Source: a virus. Taken from it: DNA of 39,926 nucleotides. Position 1 is the stretch's first letter. Every line of letters begins with the position of its first letter. Positions 1 to 8,357 of the stretch are shown here, piece by piece. Both the position numbers and the translations under genes were made by a program. Below the pieces are notes generated by a model. The model did no database searches. It was not told the DNA's origin and worked only from the letters and a program-made list of their open reading frames with translations. The stretch lies in the IMG/VR virus record IMGVR_UViG_3300024348_000109, positions 1 to 39,926 of that record, one strand, 5' to 3'.

Positions 1-143
1 AGGCGGCGCAACAAATGAATGGCTTTGGGGCTCAGTTAGGCAACGCAGCTCAAAAAATAGACGACGCGTCTAAAAGAATGTACGATAGCGGAAGTATAGG
101 AGTCGGGTTGCCAGCTCTGAATCTTGGTACACAGGGACGATAA
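1..143 (+). CDS. Tail tape-measure protein, C-terminal part
   Basis: The frame starting at base 3 is open to a TAA at 141-143 and encodes 46 residues rich in Gln, Ala and Asn. If the window is circular, the last base plus bases 1-2 form a Glu codon, and this piece becomes the C-terminus of the gene that begins at 38366. The stop overlaps the ATG of the next gene (TAATG), the tight coupling seen throughout this tail operon. In Mu the tape measure (gp42) directly precedes gpN, and the same order is found here. The frame and the stop are seen; the circular join is inferred. Confidence 0.8.
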   Translation, partial: AAQQMNGFGAQLGNAAQKIDDASKRMYDSGSIGVGLPALNLGTQGR

Positions 144-1480
144 TGATTACAAAAGATATACTAAACGCTTCTTTTAAAGGCGTTCGATTTTTCGTAGAAA
201 AAGAAAGCTTGCCGAAATTCGGGAGGAATTTAACAAACCATGAGTACCCCAACACTTCGGATCAGTTCGTGGAGGACTCGGGGGGGTTTGCGCTAAATTT
301 TGAGTTGGATTGTTTTGTTGCTGGGCTTGATTCAAAACAGAAATTGAATGCAGTTATAAATGCCTGCAATGAAGGCGGCGCAGGCCGTTTGGTGATGCCT
401 TACCTTGGTGAGTATCAAGTGTACGCAGGCGAGTGTAGCGTTTCGATCGCTCCTTATATTGACAGCGAACGAATCGATTTTAAGCTGTGTTTTTCTCAAA
501 GTAGAAGCGAAGGTGGGCTGGCAAAAGATGTTGATACGTCTTCGATTGTCAAGGCAAACGGCGAGGCGGCGCGCGAGGCGGCGCTTGTGTCTTTTTCTAA
601 AAAGAATGGTATTACAAAATCCGATCCTCTATCAAAAACAATCGCGCAATCTGACCTAATCCAATCGTTGCGCGATGTGAGAAAAATAATCAACTCCGTT
701 CCGAACTTAGCGCGAAACAACGAGCTGTTAAATAGTTTTGGGCAAGTCTCAAAAGCCGTTGGTGATTTGATAAGTGACTCTTACGCGCTCGGCCAATGGC
801 TAATGGGCTCTAAAGGAATCTACACCTTGCTTTCTACAGGTGTTTTAGGTGAGGGTAACTTTTACCTTTTAAGCACAATTTTGGATTTGTCAAACAGCTT
901 CGAGAGCAAGCAAACGACGGCGATAAATCTGATTAACTTTCAAGCAAACAGCTTTTTTGATGATCCAGAAACATTCTCTGGTTTGAGTAGCGACGCTTAT
1001 TGGGTTCCAGACACAAAAATTAGAATTTTTAGGAACGAGCAGCGAAAAGCATTTTCGGAAATGCACCGCCAAAACCTCCTGATCATTGCGTTTGAGCTTT
1101 TCGGTGATGCAAAATTCAATGATGATTTAGAGGCGGCGGCTGCTAAACAAAAACTAGAATTGGCTTATATTGATTTTATCCATAACCAATCGTACTCCCC
1201 GCAAACGCTTTTTAATTTAGAGTCTTTTGAGTCTTTTGATATGCTGCGGCTTTCTTCCTTAAACGCCGCAAAAAACAATCAAACAGTAAGTTTTAGAGTA
1301 CAGAAAGAGAGTTATGATTCTTTTTGCGGAAGCTCGATGCTAAACCTAGCCTATTTAACACAGGCAGAGGCGCTTAAGAACGAGTCTGATTTGGGCAGAG
1401 TTTATAACGCAATGCGAAACGCCAACGCGCGTCGCACATATTTTGTCAATGGCGAGTTTAACGTTTTGAGGGCATCATGA
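143..1480 (+). CDS. Mu gpN-like tail/DNA circularization protein
   Basis: A 445-residue protein. Its N-terminal 100 residues (FKGVRFFVEKES, then a G-x-N-x4-E-Y-P-N segment) match the DNA circularization N-terminal family typified by Mu gpN. The rest is helical, with Asn- and Ser-rich stretches. In Mu-type contractile tails this protein belongs to the baseplate and hub region and lies between the tape measure and gpP, as here. The ATG overlaps the tape-measure stop, and its own stop overlaps the next start by four bases (ATGA). The older name refers to a proposed role in joining injected DNA ends; a structural tail role is better supported. Confidence 0.85.
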   Translation: MITKDILNASFKGVRFFVEKESLPKFGRNLTNHEYPNTSDQFVEDSGGFALNFELDCFVAGLDSKQKLNAVINACNEGGAGRLVMPYLGEYQVYAGECSVSIAPYIDSERIDFKLCFSQSRSEGGLAKDVDTSSIVKANGEAAREAALVSFSKKNGITKSDPLSKTIAQSDLIQSLRDVRKIINSVPNLARNNELLNSFGQVSKAVGDLISDSYALGQWLMGSKGIYTLLSTGVLGEGNFYLLSTILDLSNSFESKQTTAINLINFQANSFFDDPETFSGLSSDAYWVPDTKIRIFRNEQRKAFSEMHRQNLLIIAFELFGDAKFNDDLEAAAAKQKLELAYIDFIHNQSYSPQTLFNLESFESFDMLRLSSLNAAKNNQTVSFRVQKESYDSFCGSSMLNLAYLTQAEALKNESDLGRVYNAMRNANARRTYFVNGEFNVLRAS

Positions 1481-2586
1481 GCTGGTCGGTTCGCGTGGCT
1501 GGTGTTCAATACGAGTCATGGACTTCGTTAAAGTTTTCTCGCTCTATTAAAGACAACACTGGGCGCTTTGGCTTTGAGACTACTGACAAAAGCCCAGGGT
1601 TGCAACCCATAAGAGCAAATGAAGTGGTCACGATTTTTTACAAGTCCACATTGGTTTTTACTGGGCATCTTGACGTTTTGAATTTTAAAGGATCTCGTTC
1701 TGGTTCCTCGATTGGATATAGCGGGCGTGGTGTCATGTCAGATTTAGCAGATTCGAGCTTGCATGACTCAGCAAAATCAATAAAAGGCAGCAGTGTAACC
1801 ATAAAATCAACAGCCTCGCTTATTTTGAATGCTTTAGGCGTAGCAGGGTATCAAGTTGTTGATAAAACAAAAGACGCCATAGGTGATAAAAAAGTCAAAC
1901 TGCAAAAAGTTGGATCGAGCGGGGCTTCTGCAATGCAGTTTTTGGCTAAACTCGCAGCCGCAAACCAGGTTTGGCTTGTTGAAAACGAAGCTGGCAACCT
2001 AGAAATTATCAGAGCAGGTGAGGTTGTATCTGACTTTAAATTCTACTATCTGATTAAAGGCGATGGATTAAACAATATTTTAGATGCTGATTTAAAAATT
2101 GACTTAGCCAACTCATTTTATAAAATAAAAGTTAGAGGCAAAGGGTCTATTGCTTACAACGTGAGCAACCAAGCAGATAGCGACGTTGTGGATATCTTTG
2201 GGGAAAACATAGACGATTGGAGCAGAAAAACTAGATATTTAGAAATTAAAAACACAGACATAAAAACAGCGAGCGCAGCAAAATCAAGGGCTTTAGACGA
2301 GGTAAATTTGAGGAGAGCTAAGGCTTTGGAGTATCGAATTTTGACTAATTCGTTTGTGGATAAGTCTGGTAAAATACTGCGAATCGGTGATCTTATTTTT
2401 GTTGAGGATGAACAGCGGTCGATGTTTGGGAAGTTCGTTGTCGCTTCTTTTGATGTGTCTTTTGATAGAGCGACTGGCACACAGGTAAACATTTTGCTTG
2501 CGCCTGCCGAAGCGTATCAAATAGTAGATATTGACGAGAGAGAATCAAAAGTTAAGAAAACAAGCAGCTTGATTAAAAAAGGGTAA
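1477..2586 (+). CDS. Mu gpP-like baseplate hub protein
   Basis: A 369-residue protein. The start (SWSVRVAGVQYESWTSLKFSR) and the all-beta segment that follows are typical of Mu gpP (gp44), the trimeric baseplate hub related to T4 gp27. A middle region of about residues 100-190 reads as a LysM-like or hub domain (SASLILNALGVAGYQV, then MQFLAKLAAANQVWLVENE). The C-terminus (LRIGDLIFVEDE) is also characteristic. The gene overlaps gpN by four bases and sits just before the spike gene, which fits hub-spike assembly. Confidence 0.85.
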   Translation: MSWSVRVAGVQYESWTSLKFSRSIKDNTGRFGFETTDKSPGLQPIRANEVVTIFYKSTLVFTGHLDVLNFKGSRSGSSIGYSGRGVMSDLADSSLHDSAKSIKGSSVTIKSTASLILNALGVAGYQVVDKTKDAIGDKKVKLQKVGSSGASAMQFLAKLAAANQVWLVENEAGNLEIIRAGEVVSDFKFYYLIKGDGLNNILDADLKIDLANSFYKIKVRGKGSIAYNVSNQADSDVVDIFGENIDDWSRKTRYLEIKNTDIKTASAAKSRALDEVNLRRAKALEYRILTNSFVDKSGKILRIGDLIFVEDEQRSMFGKFVVASFDVSFDRATGTQVNILLAPAEAYQIVDIDERESKVKKTSSLIKKG

Positions 2587-2589
2587 ATT

Positions 2590-3036
2590 GTGCAAATCTT
2601 TAAAATCATAAAAGCAAATGAGACCGGCGATCAAGAATCTGAAGTTTCGGGGGATGGGATGACTGGGGTTGCTGTACAGCTTTTCGCGCCTCACGGGCAC
2701 GCATATCGCCCAAAAGCCGGGCAGTTATCATTCTCTTTTTCAGTAGACGGCGACGAAGGCAACGCCGCGCACATCGCGCCACAAGCAAAAGTTGATTTAA
2801 AATTGTCTGAAGGCGAAAGCGCTTTTGGCAATTTTGAAGCTAAATGTTATGCTGTTTTTAAAAATGACGGTACGATTGTTTTTAAAGCAAAAAAGGTTAT
2901 TTTTGAGTCGGATGTTGAAACGACTGGCACAACCAAAGCGCTTGACTTTATCGAAAGCACAAATAACAAGACTTTTGTCACGCATTTGCACAGTGGCGTT
3001 CTGCCTGGTGGTGGCAACAGCGGGGGTGTTATTTAA
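2590..3036 (+). CDS. Mu gp45-like baseplate central spike
   Basis: A 148-residue protein read from a GTG start four bases after the gpP-like stop. It resembles Mu gp45, the membrane-piercing trimeric spike: an N-terminal OB-like region, then a repetitive beta region, then a C-terminal tip with the motif THLHSGV. The HxH pair in that motif binds an iron ion in the tips of related spikes (Mu gp45, P2 gpV). The Gly- and Asn-rich tail (PGGGNSGG) closes the needle. The stop overlaps the next ATG (TAATG). The alternative ATG starts lie far downstream and would remove the N-terminal domain. Confidence 0.85.
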   Translation: MQIFKIIKANETGDQESEVSGDGMTGVAVQLFAPHGHAYRPKAGQLSFSFSVDGDEGNAAHIAPQAKVDLKLSEGESAFGNFEAKCYAVFKNDGTIVFKAKKVIFESDVETTGTTKALDFIESTNNKTFVTHLHSGVLPGGGNSGGVI

Positions 3037-3515
3037 TGCAAGATTTGGCATTTTTAATGAATTCAAACGGTCTTTTCGTTTGGGATTTTGACGAAAAAAA
3101 AGGCGATCTGAATGTTGTTGATGGGTTTGAGACTGCTTGTTTAGCAACTATTTTCACCAATTCGCGCCTTGACGAATCACAGGTATCACCGCCACTCGGT
3201 CGGTCTGGTTGGATCGGCAACATTCAAACTGCAATAGAGCCGCGAGAGATTGGTGGGAAAACATGGGGGCTCGAGAATCAAAAGGTGACAACATATCTTT
3301 TGACTCAGCTAAAAGAGGCTGTTTCGCGAGCATTTGATTGGATGCTTAAGGACAAAATTGCTCGAAACATTAATGTGTCATGCTCTTTTATTTACGATAA
3401 AATAGACGTTGTTGTTAGAATAACAGCTCGCGATGGTGCAGCGTATGAAACTGTTTTAACTTGGAAAAACACAAATGCCTTTACGAACACTATCGATAAA
3501 AACACTAGAGGATAG
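3036..3515 (+). CDS. Mu gp46-like baseplate wedge protein (gp25/W type)
   Basis: A 159-residue protein of the Phage_GP46 type. It begins with a DLAF…FVWDF segment, then DGFETACLATIFTN, SQVSPPLGRSGWIGN and a Trp-rich WGLENQKV stretch, all characteristic of Mu gp46. This family fills the role of T4 gp25 and P2 gpW in the inner baseplate wedge, next to the J-like protein encoded immediately downstream. The next gene starts 41 bases before this stop, a long overlap that implies translational coupling. Confidence 0.8.
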   Translation: MQDLAFLMNSNGLFVWDFDEKKGDLNVVDGFETACLATIFTNSRLDESQVSPPLGRSGWIGNIQTAIEPREIGGKTWGLENQKVTTYLLTQLKEAVSRAFDWMLKDKIARNINVSCSFIYDKIDVVVRITARDGAAYETVLTWKNTNAFTNTIDKNTRG

Positions 3516-4797
3516 CGGGCTGGCTCGTTTGAGCGAGCGAGAGCCTTCGATAAACGTAAATGTTTATGGCAACCACATCCAAAATCTAGTAAAGTCAATC
3601 GCTTATGCGATATTCCCTGTTACCTCGCTTATTGGCGATGTGTATAAAGACGTGTTCCCTCAAACAGCAGAAGGGGATGTGTTGGATGCAAACTTTGGTG
3701 CGATGGAAGGGCTTTTAAGAAAGCCAGCGAGCAAATCAACTGGGAAAATTGCTGTTTTTGACAGCATTGGCACAAACATCCCAGTTTTTACAAAATACAA
3801 CACTTCCGATGGAGTCGAGGTTGAAACAGTATTAGCAGGAACCGTGGCTATTCAAGTGACCACGATAGCTAGCGTTGTAAACAACGACGGGGTTGTCACT
3901 TTCACGGCTGGGCTTGTTCCCCACAATATCCCAAAAGGGTCTTTAAGTACCATATCGATAGGCAATCCGCTTGTGGATGGGGTTCGTGAGATAGTCGGTG
4001 TCTCGCAATCTACGTTTTCTATTGTTATTGATTCGATAACCCCAATCAGCGGGACTGGCACCGCAACCGCAAACTATGCTGTTATCCAATCTCAAACAGT
4101 AAGCGATGGTGCTGATTCACAGGTTGAGGGCTCTATCGAATTGCAAGGCGACAACGAAGCTTATGCCCTGTTTTCAGGGTTGAGCGGCGGCGCTGACAAA
4201 GAAAGCGACACTAGCTACAAAGCCAGAATTATAAAAACCAGGGGGGCTTTAGAAGGGGTTTTTACGCAACCTCAAATTATTTTGGCTGCGCTTTCTGTGC
4301 CAGGCAATACGCGCGCGTGGGTGGTATCTCCAAAGACCTTGGTTGCTGGTGGCACGCCTGGTGTGGCTGGGTATAAACCACAGCCAGGTGAGGTTTGTGT
4401 ATATTTTTTGAGAGACAACGACGTTTACCCGATCCCCGACGCTGGAGAGATCGCTACGACAAAGGATGCGATCATTCAAAAGGGACGAATGCCCGCGAAC
4501 ACACTAGATTCGGATATTTTTGTTTTTTCGCCAACCCTTGTCACAGCTTTAATTCAAATTGACAATTTGTCGCCAAACACCCCAGAAATGAGAGCCTCTA
4601 TTGAAGGCGAGGTGAGAGCTTATTTTGAGGACTTTGTTGATTTTGAAACATCCGTAAGTGCTGAGGATTTGATATCTGTAGTAAAATCAACTAGAGACCC
4701 AGCAAATAGAGCGGTGTCTACCTTTAATGTTGTCAGCACTGATCAAAACCCAGGCAGCGGTGGGCTGCTTGTTTATGGAGCGATTCAATGGCTTTAG
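3475..4797 (+). CDS. Mu gp47-like baseplate J protein
   Basis: A 440-residue baseplate J-like protein (Mu gp47, P2 gpJ, T4 gp6 family). Recognisable parts are the N-terminal ETAEGDVLDANFG-like region (DVFPQTAEGDVLDANFGA), the middle GGADKESDTSYKARI segment and the C-terminal half with EVRAYF. The ATG at 3475 lies inside the gp46-like gene and gives the family-typical beginning PLRTLSIKTLEDSGLARL. It forms the wedge ring together with gp46 and gp48. The stop overlaps the start of the next gene by ten bases. Confidence 0.85.
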   Translation: MPLRTLSIKTLEDSGLARLSEREPSINVNVYGNHIQNLVKSIAYAIFPVTSLIGDVYKDVFPQTAEGDVLDANFGAMEGLLRKPASKSTGKIAVFDSIGTNIPVFTKYNTSDGVEVETVLAGTVAIQVTTIASVVNNDGVVTFTAGLVPHNIPKGSLSTISIGNPLVDGVREIVGVSQSTFSIVIDSITPISGTGTATANYAVIQSQTVSDGADSQVEGSIELQGDNEAYALFSGLSGGADKESDTSYKARIIKTRGALEGVFTQPQIILAALSVPGNTRAWVVSPKTLVAGGTPGVAGYKPQPGEVCVYFLRDNDVYPIPDAGEIATTKDAIIQKGRMPANTLDSDIFVFSPTLVTALIQIDNLSPNTPEMRASIEGEVRAYFEDFVDFETSVSAEDLISVVKSTRDPANRAVSTFNVVSTDQNPGSGGLLVYGAIQWL

Positions 4798-5537
4798 TAG
4801 GCAGGCTGACCAATTATGCCGCGCTGGGGGTGCCAACTATCAATGGAGTGCCGATTGGAGAGGCTGGGGTGTTTGACAACTCAACACAAGAGTTCAAATA
4901 CACCCCCACGCGAGAGGAATGTGATCAGTGCCTTCAAATATTCACAGACTCGTTACCAAAAGGAAGGCTTTGGGAGGCGTTCAGTGTGCCAAAAACAGTC
5001 AATAATGCCTTCGCTTATGGCGTAGGATCAATGATCGCTATTGTTTTGGCATATTGCAATTATTTGAGGCGCGAGCTTGATCCAAACACAACAACCGACT
5101 TAATAAGTGAGTGGGAGGATAGCGTAGGACTTCCTGATGCGTGCTCAATTAAAGCGGGGTTAGATATCGAGTCGAGGCGAAAACAGGTTATTTTGCGGTG
5201 GCGACGCACACCTATCGTTTTAGCTTCTGAGATAGAGCAGATTGTTCAAAATCTAACTGGATATGCTATAAAAATACGCCCAAACAGAGATAGCTTATCA
5301 TTTGATTTTGCAGAGTTTGACTCGCCGTTTGGGTCGATATTTAATAGATTTACAGTTGATATTTTTGTTGATTTTGATGACTCTGGCGGGTTTGACGAAG
5401 GTCAATTTGACGAAATTGAGCTTGATGCGAAGTTCGCGTTCCCGTATTTTGTCGAATGTATCATTTCGCAACTTTTGCCAGCAAACGTTTTGGCAAACTA
5501 TTTTTACTCGAATGTTTTGTACAATGAGATTTTGTAG
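4788..5537 (+). CDS. Mu gp48-like (YmfQ/DUF2313) tail protein
   Basis: A 249-residue protein. The segment CLQIFTDSLPKGRLWEA, followed by ELDPNTTTDLISEWEDSVGLPDAC and a run of basic residues with RRKQVILRWRR, is diagnostic of the YmfQ/Mu gp48 family (P2 gpI-like). These proteins link the baseplate wedge to the tail fibres. The extra 30 residues before that motif are Gly- and Pro-rich. It closes the baseplate cluster and is followed after nine bases by the fibre gene. Confidence 0.8.
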   Translation: MALVGRLTNYAALGVPTINGVPIGEAGVFDNSTQEFKYTPTREECDQCLQIFTDSLPKGRLWEAFSVPKTVNNAFAYGVGSMIAIVLAYCNYLRRELDPNTTTDLISEWEDSVGLPDACSIKAGLDIESRRKQVILRWRRTPIVLASEIEQIVQNLTGYAIKIRPNRDSLSFDFAEFDSPFGSIFNRFTVDIFVDFDDSGGFDEGQFDEIELDAKFAFPYFVECIISQLLPANVLANYFYSNVLYNEIL

Positions 5538-5546
5538 AGGGAATTT

Positions 5547-6503
5547 ATGAAAAGATTCGGTTTAACGACAACGCCATTTTTTGTAGCACCTGGTAAAGTA
5601 GATATCCCTGAAGGCGATCCAAGAGAATTAACCAACATGACTGACCAATTTGCAAATAGTGCTTATGGGGAGCTATTTAATATTTTGTCAAAACAGGGCA
5701 TAACGCCGGCGGCAACAACAGCATCTGATCTTAATCAGCTGAACCGAGCGATCACGTCTATACAGCTTGGCTCGAATTTATACACCGACACTGGTACAGC
5801 ACAAGCAAAACTGCTTACGCATAAATCGGGCTCAAATTTTTTGTACAAAACATCAAACGTTTTGCAAAATGCCTTTTGTTTGCGCTTTGTAAATAGCGTT
5901 GCTAGCAATGGAACGCCAGTCACAATTACTATTTTTGACGCTGCAAACGCTCAAAATTTGCCAAGTGTCACAAACATACCTTTTGTTAAATCAGATGGTA
6001 GCGAGTTTTTGGCTAGCGAACTCGCAGCTGGTGATGTTGTCGATTGTTTTTATGATTCAAGCATATCAAAATTCAAAACGTTATTAAAAGCTGGTCAAAC
6101 AGTTCAGTATTTTTCATCCCCCCCGACGGCAAACGTTGGCGCGTCCATTTTTGTCGAAGGCCAGGGTTATATGCACTGGGGCGGTAGCGCGTACGCGCCT
6201 GACCAATTTACAGTTGAGGTAACAAATAAAAAAGCATATTACACCTGGGATTATTCGCTATCAAAATACAGGGTGTCAATCTCTATTTTATACCAAGTGA
6301 CATCGGCGAATGTGCTTCAAAGTGTCACGTATGGGGTAACGCTTTCGGCGACCCCTACCCCAAATGTTTTGATAACCCCAATTAACGATGCAGCAACCCC
6401 TTCCAGGGCTGTTTTACACGCAACTGTATCAACAGCCGCAGTTAGTATAGCATCGACGTCGATAGGTTTTGTTGATATTTTAGTTATAGGGGAGGCGACA
6501 TGA
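5547..6503 (+). CDS. Putative tail fibre / receptor-binding protein
   Basis: A 318-residue protein with an AGAGGGAA ribosome site ahead of its ATG. It sits where Mu encodes its fibre S. The N-terminal 70 residues (PRELTNMTDQFANSAYGELFNILSKQGITP) resemble short fibre or collar N-termini. The rest is beta-rich, with Ser, Thr, Ala and Val, and a ARAVLHAT-like C-terminus. No enzymatic motif is visible. The stop overlaps the start of the putative chaperone (ATGA), as fibre-chaperone pairs commonly do. The family is inferred from position and composition. Confidence 0.6.
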   Translation: MKRFGLTTTPFFVAPGKVDIPEGDPRELTNMTDQFANSAYGELFNILSKQGITPAATTASDLNQLNRAITSIQLGSNLYTDTGTAQAKLLTHKSGSNFLYKTSNVLQNAFCLRFVNSVASNGTPVTITIFDAANAQNLPSVTNIPFVKSDGSEFLASELAAGDVVDCFYDSSISKFKTLLKAGQTVQYFSSPPTANVGASIFVEGQGYMHWGGSAYAPDQFTVEVTNKKAYYTWDYSLSKYRVSISILYQVTSANVLQSVTYGVTLSATPTPNVLITPINDAATPSRAVLHATVSTAAVSIASTSIGFVDILVIGEAT

Positions 6504-7399
6504 AAATAAAATATTGTGGGCGATTAAATTCTTTTTATCGAGTTGGGTTAGATAGTGAAATTCCTTTTGACGTGGTAGACGTTTCTAAAGAAACATTTGA
6601 TTCGCTTTGCTTTGATGAAACAATAAATGGGAAAATTATTGTTGCAGATAAAAACAGCAATCCAATTGCTGCCCCGATAAATTTCAAGCAAGACAAAAGT
6701 GGAGACTGGGTTTATGACTCTGTGTTGGATCAGAGGCAGGTTGATAAAATTAAAATTTATGTTTTGAATGATTTAAAAGATCGTTATTTAAATTTAAAAA
6801 ACGGCGCTTTTCCTGTTGATTTTACACATATTGTCAAAAATCTAAACTTACCGAATCAAACTGATATTTTATTCCCAACCACGCAGCCAGTAGCGAATTT
6901 ATCAGTTTTGCCAAAAGTGAAAACTCAAAACGAAAATATTGTTGATTTTTCTACCAACAAAATAAAATATCCAACCCACGACAGATGTGTTTTATGGGTT
7001 CAGGACAGCTTAGATATACAAAGTGTATGCTCACAAGGTCATGTATTGGCGACTGATTGGGTTTTAAAAACCCCTAAATCAACAATATTTGACTATATTC
7101 ATTATCAACAGATAGGTATCTCTGGCATTCAATACAATTCAACTCAGATAAGAACAGCTCAGCCTGATGGATATCCGGTCGTTATTGATAAAATCTCACT
7201 CAAAATGCTCATGTTTATTTATTCAACAATAAACTCAAAAAAAGAGCAGCTGCATGGGCGATATCTTTTGTTAAAAACACAGATAAACAACTGTGCAACA
7301 ATGGCCGCACTTGAATCGCTTAAAGAGAATATGAAAACGGGGTGGGTTGAAGTTTTTAGTGATACTCAAACACCAGCTGGCTTGACAGTTGTTAAATAG
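6500..7399 (+). CDS. Putative tail fibre assembly protein
   Basis: A 299-residue protein overlapping the fibre gene by four bases. The C-terminal third (VIDKISLKMLMFIYSTINSK, then LKTQINNCATMAALESL) resembles the DUF4376-like helical end found on tail-fibre assembly proteins, and the N-terminal part (ADKNSNPIAAP…) is also typical of such chaperones. Family members are intramolecular or trans-acting chaperones for the fibre encoded just upstream. This is the last gene of the plus-strand structural operon. A near-consensus promoter for a downstream RNA lies over its final codons. Confidence 0.55.
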   Translation: MKIKYCGRLNSFYRVGLDSEIPFDVVDVSKETFDSLCFDETINGKIIVADKNSNPIAAPINFKQDKSGDWVYDSVLDQRQVDKIKIYVLNDLKDRYLNLKNGAFPVDFTHIVKNLNLPNQTDILFPTTQPVANLSVLPKVKTQNENIVDFSTNKIKYPTHDRCVLWVQDSLDIQSVCSQGHVLATDWVLKTPKSTIFDYIHYQQIGISGIQYNSTQIRTAQPDGYPVVIDKISLKMLMFIYSTINSKKEQLHGRYLLLKTQINNCATMAALESLKENMKTGWVEVFSDTQTPAGLTVVK

Positions 7400-7410
7400 C
7401 CTTGTATTAT
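7382..7410 (+). promoter_or_regulatory. Sigma70-type promoter for small RNA copy 1
   Basis: TTGACA at 7382-7387, a 17-base spacer, then TATTAT at 7405-7410. This is one of the closest matches to consensus in the window. It overlaps the end of the fibre-assembly gene. No plus-strand gene follows for 2.6 kb and a strong terminator lies 120 bases on, so its product should be a short RNA starting near 7417. Confidence 0.65.
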
Positions 7411-7416
7411 TATCTA

Positions 7417-7536
7417 CGTTACTATTTTGGTAAAAACCTTTGGGTTAATTGGAAACAGTTTCTAGAGATCCTGTTTGCTTCAATCGAAAAGATTGGAAAG
7501 CTCTGTGAAGGGTCGAAACTTCACAGGGCTTTTTTA
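7417..7536 (+). ncRNA. Candidate small RNA, copy 1
   Basis: The predicted transcript of about 120 bases runs from the promoter at 7382-7410 to the terminator. It holds a short 5' hairpin (AACC 7435-7438 with GGTT 7443-7446), then AAACAG (7453-7458) with CTGTTT (7471-7476), then CAATC (7481-7485) with GATTG (7491-7495) closed by a GC pair, then the 11-bp terminator stem. From about 7452 to 7510 it matches 10601-10659 with two differences, while the 5' part is unrelated. There is no open frame with a ribosome site. It could be a regulatory RNA with a variable 5' end and a conserved scaffold, or merely a complex terminator. Confidence 0.55.
7500..7536 (+). terminator. Rho-independent terminator after the tail operon
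   Basis: The 11-bp stem GCTCTGTGAAG (7500-7510) / CTTCACAGGGC (7519-7529) has an eight-base loop and is followed by six T. It separates the plus-strand structural operon from the convergent minus-strand recombination operon. The opposite strand has a shorter T run, so it may act in both directions. Confidence 0.85.
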
Positions 7537-7553
7537 TTGCTTAAAATCCAGGT

Positions 7554-7862
7554 TTAAACCCATAAAATATCATCAATTAGTGCCTGCTCTTGTCTGTTTG
7601 GATTGTTTTTTATTCTAGCATCATGTTGGTTGACCCAGCCTGCCAAAGAGAAATTTTTATCAATAAAATCGCATTCTTCAAAAAGATCGTCGTGATGAAT
7701 GCCGATTTTTTGCCACTTCATTTTTGAGTTTGTTGCAAAAATTATACCGTTATTTTTTTTTAAATAAACAGGGGCTTTGTCGATACACTCAAATCCGTAC
7801 ATGCACATTACAACCGCACCTTCGTTCATGCGAATCGTCGCGCTTTTAAAATCAAAAATCAT
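7554..7862 (-). CDS. Hypothetical protein (102 aa), last gene of the recombination operon
   Basis: The start has a GGAG ribosome site nine bases before ATG. The protein is 102 residues, mixed and soluble, with several Cys, Met and Lys and a KWQKIGIHHDDLFEECDFID segment. No family was recognised. Just after its stop, in the +1 frame, come codons for K-P-G-F and a stop, the same last four residues as the neighbouring lipoprotein. This suggests a frameshifted or duplicated 3' end. It is transcribed with recT and the exonuclease gene. Confidence 0.7.
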   Translation of the reverse strand: MIFDFKSATIRMNEGAVVMCMYGFECIDKAPVYLKKNNGIIFATNSKMKWQKIGIHHDDLFEECDFIDKNFSLAGWVNQHDARIKNNPNRQEQALIDDILWV

Positions 7863-7870
7863 TTCGTCTC

Positions 7871-8062
7871 CTAAAATCCAGGCTTAATCGGTGTTTCAAG
7901 GCACTCAAACGGTAGCGATGGGTCATTGACACACTGAGCAGCGCTTGCCTGACTGTTTGGCTTATGTTGATCTTGCTGCGGCTTTTCAACCATCAGCTGA
8001 TCATGCTCAGGCGATCCGCAAGCAGTTAAAAAAATAAAAATTAATATCAAAACATTTTTCAT
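7871..8062 (-). CDS. Small lipoprotein
   Basis: A 63-residue protein with a classic signal peptide (MKNVLILIFIFLTAC) ending in a lipobox LTAC, so Cys15 should be lipidated. The mature part of about 48 residues is polar, rich in Gln and Pro, has two more Cys, and ends in KPGF. The ribosome site is AGGA before the ATG. Small phage lipoproteins can be outer spanins (Rz1-like) or superinfection-exclusion proteins. No inner-spanin partner overlaps it and it sits among recombination genes, so neither role is supported specifically. Confidence 0.75.
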   Translation of the reverse strand: MKNVLILIFIFLTACGSPEHDQLMVEKPQQDQHKPNSQASAAQCVNDPSLPFECLETPIKPGF

Positions 8063-8103
8063 GGCTTATCCTATTTAAAAACAGAGCGACCAGCGCCCCG
8101 TGG

Positions 8104-8331
8104 TTAGATGTGTTTTTTATTTTTTAATTGTTGTTTTAAAAAGGCATTCAGTGTGTTTTCTGACCTCGACGCGATTAGCGATCCGTCAGAGAACCTTGTA
8201 AATCTCCTTTTGAACTCCACCGAAAGCTCTTTGATATTCATGAAAGTCATGTCGCTTTCTAAAAAGGCTTTCTGCTCTTTTGTCAAAAGCCCTGGGGAGC
8301 CAACTTTTCCAGCCCTTATAATTTTTACCAT
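8104..8331 (-). CDS. Hypothetical protein (75 aa)
   Basis: A 75-residue basic protein with an AGGAG ribosome site. The segment LTKEQKAFLESDMTFMNIKELSVEFKRRFTRFSDGSLIASRSENTLNAFLKQ looks helical and could be a small HTH-type fold: its pattern, from a Lys-Glu-rich helix to S-xx-S-R-S-x-N-T-L, resembles HNH-associated or homeodomain-like DNA-binding repeats. No family is certain. It lies between the exonuclease and the lipoprotein in the same operon. Confidence 0.65.
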   Translation of the reverse strand: MVKIIRAGKVGSPGLLTKEQKAFLESDMTFMNIKELSVEFKRRFTRFSDGSLIASRSENTLNAFLKQQLKNKKHI

Positions 8332-8357
8332 TTTTTTACTCCTGCTGTTAAAAAAAA

